NCBI RefSeq assembly: GCF_000189635.1
Contig: NW_002476157.1
Coordinates: 682,001 to 746,000 of the forward strand
Length of the DNA stretch: 64,000 nucleotides
Source: Tetrahymena thermophila SB210
Lineage: Eukaryota > Ciliophora > Oligohymenophorea > Hymenostomatida > Tetrahymenidae
Direction: 5' to 3'
The notes below the pieces were generated by a model. The model saw nothing but the letters and a program-made list of their open reading frames with translations. It did not search any database and had not been told where the DNA came from. The translations under genes were made by a program, and so were the position numbers. This document shows, piece by piece, positions 25,666-37,848 of this stretch. How positions within the stretch are numbered: position 1 is the stretch's first letter; each line of letters begins with the position of its first letter.

Positions 25666-27085
25666 AATAATTTTATTTTCAATATTTTAAGATTAACAAT
25701 TTGTTGTAGTCCATCTCCCAAGCAAACTAAACCTTCATCATCGATATTATTGCTTCTAATTTTAATAAAAATAAAATTTTTTTACAAAAAATAATATTAT
25801 TATTTTTCTTTGAAATAAACAATACCCTAATTAAAGTAACAAATATTCTATATTTATGTTTTACTTCAATCCTTGAATAAAACCAGTAACACCTTCACTT
25901 CTAATTTCATTCATACTTTTTTATAATACAATTTTAATTAATTAAACAATTAAATTTATGTATAAATTATAATAAATGTATAAAATTTACGAAAAATCTA
26001 GTGTCAATTTATTTATGTGTTTGCATTCACCTAAAGCCAATCCTATAGAGCTTAATCCTTCATCTCCAATTTTATTATGGCTATAATTTTAAGATAATTT
26101 AAATGTTAAAATATTTTATATAAAAGAAATTTACCATAAAAACAAAGATAAATTTTATAAATGTTCTGCTTTTGCTATTCCTTTAATTAACTTTGCAACT
26201 CCTTCATTACTTATATTGTTATCTCTATTTTTAAATATAAATTCCTTTTAATAAATTTAATTTTATAAATCATTTTTACGATAGTTCAACTACTAATTTT
26301 TCTAGGTTTTAACATTACTTAAACCCCTAACCAAGGCCTTAAGCCCCTATGTCTCCAATATTATTATCTCTTTTTATAAAATTTATATGTGAACAATGTA
26401 AATTCTCAACTGAAAATAATAATTTATAAGATAAAAAAATAATTATTGTATTTTATAATAAAAAAATAAGAGAAAAAAAATAGAAAATGCATTTAATAAA
26501 TAAAATAACTTACTAAAGATAAATAAAAAGATTTTTAAGATTTAGACTAGACTTAATTCCTTTTGCAAAATCAATCAATCCTGAATCTAAATTTCCATTT
26601 TTACTTTTAAACAAAAATAAAAACAAAATAGTATTAATAAAAAAATAAAACCTGAAATAAATCTCAAGATTTTTCAATTTATCTAAATTAGCTAACTCAT
26701 TCCACAAATAAGAAATACCTTCAGATTCCATGAAATTGCTTCTATATTTATTTATTGAAGTGATTTTAAAAATTTTTAGTCTTTAAATAAAACTAAACAA
26801 AAAAAATTAAACCTTAAATCTATTAATAAATTATTCAAATTTTTGCACGAACCAATTCCTTTAGATAGGTCATCTATTCCTTTTTGAGTTATTTGGTTTT
26901 TTCTATTATTTAAAAACATAATCAATAAAAACAAACAACAATTATAAAATTATTTAATTTAAAAGAGAGTATTTAAAAATGAATAATTAGAATTTACTAT
27001 AAATAAAGCTATAAAACTTCTAAATTTTCACATTGTGTCAAATATTTTCCCAAATCAGAAGAACCTTCATCACCAATCCATCTAT
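25666..27085 (-). CDS. Leucine-rich-repeat protein, one repeat per exon (partial model)
   Basis: Nine short exons can be read, each encoding one ribonuclease-inhibitor-type LRR of about 28-30 residues of the form N-x-I-x-x-E-G-hydrophobic-...-G-hydrophobic-...-L-x-x-L-x-L. Approximate exons: 27085-27000, 26915-26818, 26745-26652, 26610-26516, 26370-26283, 26232-26147, 26088-25985, 25915-25852 and 25755-25666. Examples are IGDEGLSSIGLALGECKHIN and ISNEGVAKLIKGIAKAEHL. Introns of about 55-120 nt fall at the same point of each repeat. LRRs of this kind are binding platforms; in ciliates they often sit in large proteins with other domains. Neither end is resolved: no ATG or TGA is assignable, so this may be the middle of a gene or a relic. 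Confidence 0.65.
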
Positions 27086-28236
27086 TAAATTTTCAAGCAA
27101 AATTTTAAATTCAATACTTTGAATAGAATACATTTTTTACATAAAATCTAAAAGGAGACCTTTTTAGGAAGAGAACTGAGAGTTTGAAAACTTTGGTAAT
27201 TTAAAAAGAAAGTTAATAGTTAACTCTTATTAAATAATTATTTACAGCTTCTATGCACTTATACTTTTGGATTTAAATCATAGCTATTTTATTTTTTTGA
27301 AAATACAGAATTAGCTGATATTTTTTAATTTTATTTCCCTTTTTTATGAAGTTTATTTAAGGTGAGGGTAAAAATATCCTAATTTTTACAATTTTTTGGG
27401 TAAATATTGAATAATTTTCTAAAAAAAATTAGGAAATTATTTGTTTTTTAATTTTTACTTTCCTTTAACATTATTAAACAAAAGTATTAATACAATATTA
27501 CAACTATTATTAAATAAATATAAAGACTTGAATTTAAATGCTCAAATTTAAATATCAATAAATAAAACAAGGTTTTTAAATAAAAAATTAATATAAAATT
27601 ATTTTTTTAATTAATCTAGTTAATATCTATATTAGGAATTAAACTCTTGCTCTTAGGCACCAGATGAATTTAAAACCTCAAAGTGTTATTTTTGTTTTTT
27701 ATTTGGAATTTTAATTATAATATATAGAAATGTTTAATACCTCAAAATTTTAAAATTGATTTTATATCTTAAAAATCTATCAGAATAGTTTAGTAAATTT
27801 TCTATTAAAAGCATGAAACTAAAAATCAAAAATAATAAATTTACAAACATGCATATATACATAAATACACATGCATACTACTTTTTATAAATAAAAACAG
27901 CTTTTTTGAATTATAAAATATAGGTGTTGTGTTTATTAACTGTTTTAATTTAAACTCAAAAGAAAGAGAATCATTTCAGATTAAATATTATTTATTTTCA
28001 ATTATTATTGATTGTAATAATTATTTGTAAATTTATAGATAGATTTTGCAAATAAAAGTTTTGAAAAAGTTTGTGCTAATAGATAAATAAAGAGTGGATA
28101 TACTGATAAAAAATAAAAAATAATTATTTTATTTGTTTTTATTAATTACAATAAAATACATACATAAATAGGTAATAAACTATCCACTATATTTATAAAA
28201 AAAGAGTTAGAGTAGATAAAGTAGGAGAAATTTAAT
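27086..28236. other. AT-rich intergenic stretch
   Basis: Divergent upstream region shared by the minus-strand LRR gene and the plus-strand EF-hand gene. No further gene or RNA seen. An ATG-led frame near 27140 does not join the first LRR exon in phase. Confidence 0.5.
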
Positions 28237-31122
28237 ATGAGCTATTATACTCCATTTTCTAATAACTATAACGTTTAGAATATATACGAGTCAATATAGA
28301 ATTCTACTGTATTCAGCCCATAAAAAAGCTATGCAGCCCCAATTTCTAGCTAATATCGTCAAAACTAGTATTCGAATTAAATAGATTACACAAACAAAGG
28401 TGCTGCCTATTTTAATGGAACAAATTCTCGTCTTTAATCATCATGTAAATTATGGATCATCCTAATTATTAAATTCTTTGTCATCTTCAGAATTAACTAT
28501 GTTTTATTATTAATTTAGTTGTTCCTGTTAGTTCAATGCAAGACTCTAAATATTATTAATCATAGCCATAAGCAAGCGCTATAGGAGGTACTTATTCATA
28601 AAAAGCAGCATATAAAAGCTATGGAGATAGCAATAATAATTATTTGAATCCTCCTCCACTTAATAACTACAATAGCTCATACTAATATGGAGGTATTTAA
28701 AGACCACTTTCTACTTCTTAACTATCTCCTTAAATAGGTATAAGCAGATTTTAAGATTAAAAGTAATATGGATTTTCAGAAGACAAAAAGATAACTTAAT
28801 ATGTTGGGTCATATATACGTGATCCTACAAACGCATAAACAATCCCATATAGCAGATAGGGTGAAGCTAAAAAATTCGATAGTTTTAACATCAACGCATC
28901 TTCTTATCTTTATAACAATGGATTATAAAACTCTATGAACAGATTAGATACAATTTAAAGTAGAAGGGAAGATTAAATAAATGTATCATCATTTGCTAGG
29001 GCTGAGCCTAATACCGATTATCTCAGATAAAGTTTTGGTAAACCAAGCTAATATTAAAACGAATTTTCTTCTTCACCTGAATTTTCTAAAAATGGAGCTA
29101 AAAGTTAAGTTTTGATTTCATAATCTGGAAACGAAACCAGTAAAAGAGACTAAAATTTCTATTATGATAGCTACATTACAATAAATGGACTTGGAACCTA
29201 TAAAAAATATCCTCTAAAAATGAGAAAAAATGCTTAAAATTAAGATGCTGACAGAAATTAGCCATATTCTTCTAATTAGGGAACTTTTGAAGGTGCAAAT
29301 TTTGAAAAATCTTAGCAAATTCAGTAGTCTTATGGTGGCTAACAAAATGATAGTAAAGATGAATAAAAAATGACTTATTCATAATTTGCTGCTTAGTTAA
29401 TAGAAATATCAAAAGCAGAAGCTGAGGTTGAAAATGCTAAAAATTAGCTAATTAATTAAGCAGATTATAACATTCCTTCTTTTTTCTAAATATTTGATAA
29501 GAATGCTGTTGGAAAATTGTCTTTATACGATTTTCAATAAGGATAAAAAGGGATTGGATTAAATCTATCTCAGTTATAGCTTTCCCTAATTTTCACAAGA
29601 TACGTCCCATCTGCTTCTGGTTTATTAATGTAATCATAAACAATTACTTTTTAAAAAATCTAATTCAGTTTAGCCAAAAATAAATAGAGAGCTTTTTAAA
29701 TAAAAAATCAATATTTCAAAAATTTATTTTTGCATAAGATATTTTCAGTTAAAAATAAGATCAAATGAACTTTATTTGATATATATTTTTATTGATGAAC
29801 TACTTAATTGAATTAAAATTGTTTTAATTAATATTTAGATATGAGGATTTTGAATAAATGTGTCTGCCATAACTCAATAATGAAGTAGGAAAATATGTAA
29901 CTTCTAGAAGAGTAGTAGAGGTAAATTAAACAGTTTTTAATCAATCTAATAAATGAAAATAAATTTATTAATAGAGAAATTGGAGTGAATAAACTGTTGA
30001 TATTTTTAGAAGAATGCTTTAATTTATTTATGAAAGCGAAAATATGATTGACAAACTAAGGAAAAAGCTATTTCAAAGCTCTACTAGAGTAGATTAATTT
30101 TTTAGAGAACTCAACAGTGAAAGAAATGGTAGAATAACTATATCTGAGCTAGAAAGAGCTTTGTAAAGATTTAGCGACTCTCTATCAGCTTATTAAGTAG
30201 CTGTCCTCTTCTATAGAATGTGCTAAAATAAGGCAAACTATCTTACATACGACGCATTTGAGAGGTTCTGTTATGGAGGAGAAGTAGGAAGATCTGAGTT
30301 TTTAAATAGCCTGAGCAGAAGCAAAGTAACTGAAAACACCTATGGCGAATATAAATTTGAATATACACAATTTAAGCCCAGAAATAATTTCAGTAAAGTA
30401 ATTGAAAAATTAATAGCAAATGCAAATCTGGAAGCCGACATTGAGTAAATTTAAAAATACCTCATCACAAAAAGAGATCTGAAGCTTCATAATTTATTTG
30501 GAATGTTCCGTCCTGAAAAAAATTATGTTGATGTTTACAGCTTCACTTAAACTCTGAAAAATCAATTTAATATTCCTCTTGTAGACCCTACAGATGTCGC
30601 ACTACTCTTCAGAAAAATAAAGGATACAAACAAATAGTAATTTTAAATCTTAAATAAATTTATAAACAAATAATTACTTTCAATTTTTAATTTGAAATTT
30701 ATAATTTTTTTATAATAAAAAGACCTGATTTAATAGATTTTTCTGAATTTTGTAATCTGATTATTCCTAAAGGTGAGTAACCTTCTAAGGAGATTTTTGA
30801 TAAAGATAGAGCAGGTGACTTAGAATTTTACTCAGAAACATTTACATTTTTGCAAAAATTATTTAAATCTCACTTAAATAATGAGGTCATTTTTAATGAA
30901 GTTAGACTTGAAATATAAACAAAATCTATAAATTTAAATGATCTCTTTGACTTCTTAAGTTAAAATAAAAGCTACTTAGAAAGACAAGATTTCGACAGAA
31001 CTTTAAAAGATAATGGATCTCCTCATAATACTCGCTATCATGATCTTATATTTTCCAGATTTGATCCTAGATATGAAGGCATAACTAACTTTACAATATT
31101 CTCTCAGACATTAAAAATCTGA
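28237..31122 (+). CDS. EF-hand protein with long low-complexity N-terminal part
   Basis: 820 aa in five exons: 28237-28444, 28519-29629, 29839-29920, 29975-30636 and 30723-31122. All joins are GT..AG and the total is a whole number of codons; TGA at 31120. Residues 1-350 are Ser/Tyr/Asn/Gln-rich and probably disordered. A short coiled coil follows near 355-390. The C-terminal half is helical with EF-hand-like loops: DKNAVGKLSLYD at ~396 (partly degenerate), NSERNGRITISE at ~514 (good match: N, E, N, G, I and E in loop positions 1, 3, 5, 6, 8, 12) and a weak one at ~684. Such proteins usually bind Ca2+ or serve as cytoskeletal or ciliary scaffolds. No kinase or enzyme domain is seen. Exact role unknown. 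Confidence 0.85.
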
Positions 31123-31496
31123 ATCTTATATACCAATTAGTTATTAAATAAAATGAATAAATATTTTAATACAAATTTATATAATTACTGTTCAAATAGA
31201 TAATAGATTTTAATTGTTTGTATGCTTTATTATGTCATTCATTATCATATATAATATATATTATATTTGTTTATTTTATTAAAAAGTTAAAAAATATTTA
31301 TAATAATTAAAAAAAACAACTAAAAAATTATAAGAAAACATAGATATTTTTTGATAGAGAATAAAACAAGTTAGTAGTATATATTATCAATGTTTTTACC
31401 ATCGATTATTTATTTAAATTAAAATAAATTTATTTATTTAAAAATGCTTTATTATTTACCAACTCTATAACAATATTTAGTGCAATTATAATTTCA
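31123..31496. other. Convergent intergenic region
   Basis: A/T-rich 3' flanks of two convergent genes. Nothing else seen. Confidence 0.5.
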
Positions 31497-31934
31497 TCAT
31501 ATTTTAAATTTAGCAAATCTATTTTCAATATCCTCTATTAATTATGATTTTAATTCATCAATATTCTACTATTTAGGTTTGCTTACAATGAAATCAAGTA
31601 ATTATTTAACCTATAAGATATTTCTATCTTCGTCTCCAGTTCTTTTCATTATTAACAAAAGTGCTGCCCTTCCACTCATTTTTTAGGTTTAATGATTATA
31701 TGATTTTTCACCTAATGCAACTTTAAATTAATCAAGTTTCTCCTCTAATTATTTTTTTGAAAAGGCTCCTTTATAAATCTCTTTATGAACAGATTCATAA
31801 CTGAATTATAAATCATTTGGATTTTTTAAATACTTTTGTATGTCAACATCTTCTACTGTTGATCCTTGTGATTCTTGAGAGGAAATTGAGATAGACGACT
31901 TTTCAATAGATTTACCTGTTTAAATAACTTCCAT
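31497..31934 (-). CDS. Small soluble hypothetical protein (145 aa)
   Basis: Single uninterrupted frame of 146 codons from ATG at 31934 to TGA at 31497-31499, with Gln encoded by TAA/TAG at many places. G+C is clearly higher than in the flanks. The first ~30 residues are Ser/acidic-rich (SSISISSQESQGS). The rest is charged and helical, with KKQLEEKLDQFKVALGEKS and KSQLIEDIENRFAKFKI at the end. There is no signal peptide, membrane span or Cys. It points toward the EF-hand gene. I do not recognise the family. Confidence 0.7.
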
Positions 31935-32509
31935 GATTAATTAATAAAATTGAATTTTTATTTATATGATTTTAATTATCAAATTAGAAGATATCTAATT
32001 ATTAGGTTTCTTAACCACTAACAATTCAAAAATAAAAGTATTTTTTTAAAATAAAAGTATTTTATTTTTTAATATTTGATTAAAATAGATAAATAAACAA
32101 TTATTTTAAAAAACTACAAGAAATTCAAAATAAAAGTATTTTATGCTTTAATCTTTGATTAATAAATAATCAATTAACCTTAAAATAATTTATTTACTAA
32201 TTTAAAAATGATATCTTTAATATAGTTTAAAATTTAAGATGAAAAAATATTTAATAGAATATAATCTAAATAAATAAATTTACACCATTCTTACCTCTTA
32301 GCTCTTAAAAAATATAATAAAAATAAATTAGAATTTTGTTAATTAATGGATAAGATAAAAACTTTTTTATGCATAAATCTTTTTAAAAATAAAAATATTT
32401 AATAGTAAATATCAAATTTAGAATTTTATGCTAATTATTTTTTAATTTAATATATAAAATATTCGCTCTTTCTCAATAATTTATTGTCAAGGTTTTTATT
32501 TAGACTAAG
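31935..32509. other. AT-rich divergent intergenic region
   Basis: Common upstream region of the 145-aa gene (minus) and the coiled-coil gene (plus). No distinct motif seen. Confidence 0.5.
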
Positions 32510-33954
32510 ATGCCCAAAAACAGTAAGGTAGTTTTATATATTTTAAAAAGAAGTACTAAATAATGCATATTAAAATATATAATTTATTTTAAAAAGACTT
32601 ATTGACTATATGTTAGATAAATAGATATGAAGATAAAAATATTGATTTTATTGACGAGATTTTTGAAGATAAATTAAATCTAATAAAAGGTTTATTTTTT
32701 ATTAATTTATAATATCCATTTTATTTTATTTATTAGATTGTAAATTTTACTGGATTGTTAAGAATTAATTTATATTTTTTAATGATTATTTAATAGATTT
32801 CTTTCCATGCTAATTAAAACAAAATTAAATATATATAAGCAAATATAGTGTAAAATAGCCATAAATCAATAATTAAATAAATATTAGACGGATGCTTAAT
32901 TTTGATGAATTAATTGGCTGACTTTATTTACAAATAATATTGTAAATAAATAAAATCTAACAAGATATACGCACAAATAAAATTAATAAAATATAACTAT
33001 TATCATCATTTTAGCAAGCAAGTTTCTTATTAGGCTAAATAAATAAAAAGCAGGACACAGAAATGTTTGAAAAGAAGCGTCTATAGTTTTCTCCAGGCAA
33101 CAACGTATAAATAAATTTTAATGGTTTTAATAAGTTATTTAGATACTTTAATTTACTAATTCTCATATATATCATATTACAAAATTGGGTTTATCTTAAG
33201 AAATAAAATAGCAAGTATACTCTAAAAATAATACTTTTTTATAATCAAATAGGACCATTTAGAGGATAATAATGAGTATACGAGATATAGCAAGTAGGAA
33301 TTAAAGTAAGAACTTGATAATGTGTAGTAATTAACTTAAAAACATATGCTTGACTAATACACTCCTTAGTAAAAGGATCAACTAATCTTAAATTTAGCAT
33401 CTAAGATAGATATAATGGCAAATGAGATATTCAATCTTTCTAATATAGCTGACACACTCATGTATGAACAGAAACTAGCAAAGGAAAAGTATGAGACCCT
33501 AAAGTCAAGATTCAACACTATAGCAATGACCCAATAAAAGGAAGATATAATCAATAATAACCCATATAAGTTTTAAGAGACAGGATAAAACGCTATGAGA
33601 TATAATCAATACAGTAAAAAAGAAATGTACCAACTCCTTAAAAACGCAGACAATAAATCTTTAACATCTCCAAGAAGAGTTATTTAATCTATCGGCATAC
33701 TTTACAAGGATAAATTATTATCTCAGTAAATGCTAAGAGATAGAATTAATGAATTAGAAAATGAAGTGGCAGCACTTCATCTAGAAAATAATGATCTAAA
33801 GTAAAGCATTGAAACTAATAACTTAATGACATTTGGCAATAAACCAACTGAAAATGAAGAAAAAGAAGACTCTTAGTAAGAAGGTTCAGGAAAAAAAGCT
33901 TTTAGTGACTATCATTCTATTGATACCATGGTTTAAAGATATCAAGGAATGTGA
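32510..33954 (+). CDS. Coiled-coil hypothetical protein
   Basis: ATG at 32510 opens a tiny first exon (MPKNSK) followed by a GT..AG intron and an acidic exon (INRYEDKNIDFIDEIFEDKLNLI). A later exon around 33013-33103 reads QASFLLGQINKKQDTEMFEKKRL and joins in phase, across an intron ending AATCAAATAG at ~33250, to the main exon 33251-33954. That exon has ~230 codons of charged helical coiled coil with YETLKSRFNTIAMTQ, LLSQQMLRDRINELENEVAA and an Asp/Glu/Ser-rich end, TGA at 33952. One junction between 32690 and 33012 is unresolved; a further exon may lie there. No catalytic motif is seen. Family not recognised. Confidence 0.65.
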
Positions 33955-36900
33955 TAAAAGTTATTTTAAGATTGGTTCATAAGCAATACATACATAATGA
34001 GGACTTCATAAAATAGATTATTTTTGATTTATCAATCTATAAATGGAAATTTGTTTGCAAACAGAAAGTAAATACAAGTTAATAAGTAAAAAATTAATAA
34101 AATAAATACATGAATTAAAATAATGTAAATAATTTTGAAATTGTTCTAAAATAAATGTTTTTTGTTTTGATAAATTTATTGCTTTTCATGTTTATAATTT
34201 TAAATAAATCTTCATTATTCTATTACAGTAAAGTATTATTATCAAGTAAAGGCTTTAAAAAAGCATTTGCTTTAGTAAATTAATATTTTCATTCCTAATA
34301 GTTTTCAATAAACCTTATCAAAGAAAGAAATAAATGAACTGATTTTTTAATGAAAAGACTTTAAAATTAATGATTAATCCAATTAAAAGTTATAAAATAA
34401 ATAGAATAATATTTAAAATGTTAATTTTTTTAAATAATTTCATAAATACTTTTTCAAAATAACAATTTACACTTAAAAGGATCTTTAAAATAGTAAATTT
34501 ATGATAAAGAATAAGTAAAAAATTGTAAAAACTTTAAAAAAGAAAACGATTTTTTATTATTTCAAAATTGATTTTACAAAAACAATGATCATAATGATAA
34601 ATACAATAGGTATAATTCTCTCTGAGATAGATTTACAAGAGGAGTTTCGAAGAAAAGATATAAACATAATTAACAAAATATTTTATAAATAATTTATTTA
34701 ATAATTATTTTTAGAATGAATAAAAATATAAAAATTTTATAAACTTCAATAAACTTTATTTTCTCTTTATTATTTTTGAATAATCATTTAAAACAATAGA
34801 CATTTTATTATTATTTTATTCAATTATTTATTTTAAAAATTCATTTTTTTCTAATAATTTTTAATTTTTAACAATTTTTCTTTTAATTTATGATTTATCT
34901 ATCAAGGTTTTATGATATGAAGTCATATATTTATCTGTTTTGTAATTACTTAATAAATTCAGATATTTATTTAAAAATTTATAATAAATCTAAAATTTTT
35001 GCTATGTTTAATAAATTTTATTTTAAATTTAAAATTAATCAATCTTTCAACTTTAGAAAAAAAAGTATTTATAATTATTTAATTCAGATTCTTAGTTTAA
35101 TTACTTCTTTTATCATAAATATTTTAATTATTTTAACAAATTTTATTTTAAATATTTATCATTATTAATATTAAATATATTTTAACATATGTTTACTTAT
35201 AAATTTCTAATTATTTATTATAATTTTAATTAATTATTTTCACAAATAAATTTTACTTTTATTTATTTAATTTAAATATCTTTAACAATAAATTTTGAAA
35301 TGGTTAAAAATAATTTGGGAATAAATATAAAAAGAATATCATTAATATAATTTAAATAAAGTAAATTTGATGATAAAATATTGATTGATTGATGGATAAA
35401 TTACATTTTGCTCAAAATATAATTGCTTAATGAAACAAAACAAAACAATTAAATTAAAAAATTAATTAATGGCATATACAATCTAAATGATACTAATTAA
35501 AACTGAGGTTATTTACTAATTAAAATTAAATAAAAAAAATTCATCAATTTTATTCAAATCACCTTGTAACTAAAAAATGCACGTTCACACTTTAAATTGG
35601 TAAATTTAAAAGAAAACACTAAAATATTATTAAAATATAAATGTAAGACCTTAAATTTATTCACTCCTTTATTTTAATCTTTGATTGATTAAATCGTAAA
35701 AGAAAAAAACTAAAATTCTTATATAAAATATAAATATGAGCTTTGAATTTATTTAGATGGATTTAAAATATAACGCTAGATCTATTTTTTTCAATTGCTC
35801 TGCAAAAAGCCATATTAACTAATGGATTGATTAAGGTATTTTATAAAGAACAACAAATAAAAAAGCAACAAATTTAAAATAATGAATTACGAAAGATATA
35901 TAAAAGAAATATCCAAAGATAATTATTAATTGCTTAAGATATCAGTGTGTAATTTAGATACTTCTTTGTCACTAAATCTTTAATTAGTTTTTTAATTGCA
36001 TTGTAAACAAAAATTTTTTAATTTATTGAATGCATTATTAGGGTTATTAAAAATCAAAATAAATAACTAAATTAATCAATCACCTCATACTATAACAAAT
36101 GTACAATTTACAATGTACTTCTTGCTGATAAATAAAACTGATTATTATAAAGCTAAAATAATATAAAATTCGCATGAAATAATTTAATTTTAAGAATAAT
36201 TTTTTACCTTTATGTATGCAAATACAAAATTTTAAAATTGTTATTTCTTTTATTTAATAGCAGAATTTGTTATTTGATAGATAATTTAGTCGATATTTTC
36301 AAAATTTAGATAGAAAGTCTATCTAAGAAATTCAATTATAAATAATAAAACTTATAAAAAATGTAATTAGCACAAATATAATGACAAAATTAAATGTTAT
36401 TTTGCTTAAAATCAATGTTTTATTGATATAATAAAATAGAATTTTAATTTGCAATATTTATTTAATAAACAAATAAACAAACTTTTTATTGTTACTGTTT
36501 GTGAAATTTAGAAAAATTAAATGATAAAGCAAAACCAATTTAAAAATTGAATGTATTTTTTTCATATAAAATAAAAATAAAATTGTGATTTGATTGCTTA
36601 AGATCAATTTTATTTGCTGAGTTATTTTAAATTAATATTTTTTATAATAATGTTTATTATAAAAGTATTTGTAAAAATTGCACTGTGGTTTTTTTGTGTT
36701 TTTAATCAAACCCTTAAAATGTTTTATGAAATATTGTGGCTATGAATTTACATTAAAAAATGTTAATATAAAAGGAAGCCGAAGACAGAAATTTAAATAT
36801 TTGTTAATTCTTCAATTAAGTAAATTTGATGTAAACCTATTTTGATATCTTAGAAAGTGATAAAATAATCTATATTTATATCGTATATATAGCAAAAAAC

Positions 36901-37848
36901 TTGAATTTATTAACAAATAAATACTTGAATGAAAGTTGATTCTACTCTTATTTTAACGCTATTATAATTTTATAGCTTTCTCTATTACAAATAAAAATTT
37001 TAAATTATTTAATTCAAGCTATAAGCTTAGGTCTTCTAATGGAATAAATGGGAATTCTAAATTTGCGTGTGATTATACTATCAATGGGTTGTACTTAATA
37101 TTATTCAAGACAGAAACTAAGACTTATTGCAATTTTTTTTTCGAGTTAAGTATTTGACGTCGATCATTGAAATTAATTCTATGCAAACCAAAGAAATGAA
37201 ATCAATTAGAAAGTAATCAAGTAATATTAAAATGATGCTGATTGATCAAAAAGAAATTGATCTTGCAAATTATATTTAATTGATTAATAATGAGTTATTT
37301 TGGATTACGTCAAGAATTAAAAAAATCCGAAAGTCATTTTCATTCTAAAATATTGTAAGTAGAATGAACTATATAAGATTAATATTTTGTAATCATGGTC
37401 ATATCATTTTGTGGTTATAATTAATTTCTTTTTACAAGGGTTGTTATTCTGTCTGCAAATTTTAGTAATCTAAGATATTAATGGTCGATCAAACATTACT
37501 CGTAGCACAGATATAAAATTTATCTTTTATAAAATATGTATGAAATAGAAACTGTGAATATACTAAATAAGGGAGTTAGTGTTTGAAAATTTAATTTTAA
37601 AGAAATTAAGGAAAAACTAAGAAAAAAGAATAATATACTAGATTGCGCAATTTATGCTCAATGTATAAATGACGATCTATTGATTTGACCAGCTTATTCT
37701 TAGCATTAGTACTTTAAATTAAATTACAGCTAATTTAAATAATCTTAAATTTTTGGTATTAATTAATAAAAAATTAAAACAAAGGTACATAAATACACAC
37801 AAAATAATCAATCAATCAATAATAAAAGCAAAACAAAAGCAACAAAAA
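33955..37848. other. Long gene-poor AT-rich stretch
   Basis: Nearly 3.9 kb. Most is A/T homopolymer-like and shows no coding composition. Between about 37030 and 37690 G+C rises and a TGA-free frame of ~114 codons exists on the plus strand (37196-37540), but it has no recognisable motif and a run of this length is expected by chance under a one-stop code. The last ~100 bases are the 5' flank of the acyl-CoA oxidase gene. Confidence 0.5.

Noticed and set aside
34890-35168. 92-aa plus-strand ORF
   Set aside because: Composed almost wholly of Ile, Leu, Asn, Lys, Phe and Tyr in A/T-only DNA; no coding composition.
37196-37540. 114-codon TGA-free frame upstream of the acyl-CoA oxidase gene
   Set aside because: With a single stop codon in A/T-rich DNA this length is expected by chance; no motif, no splice context.
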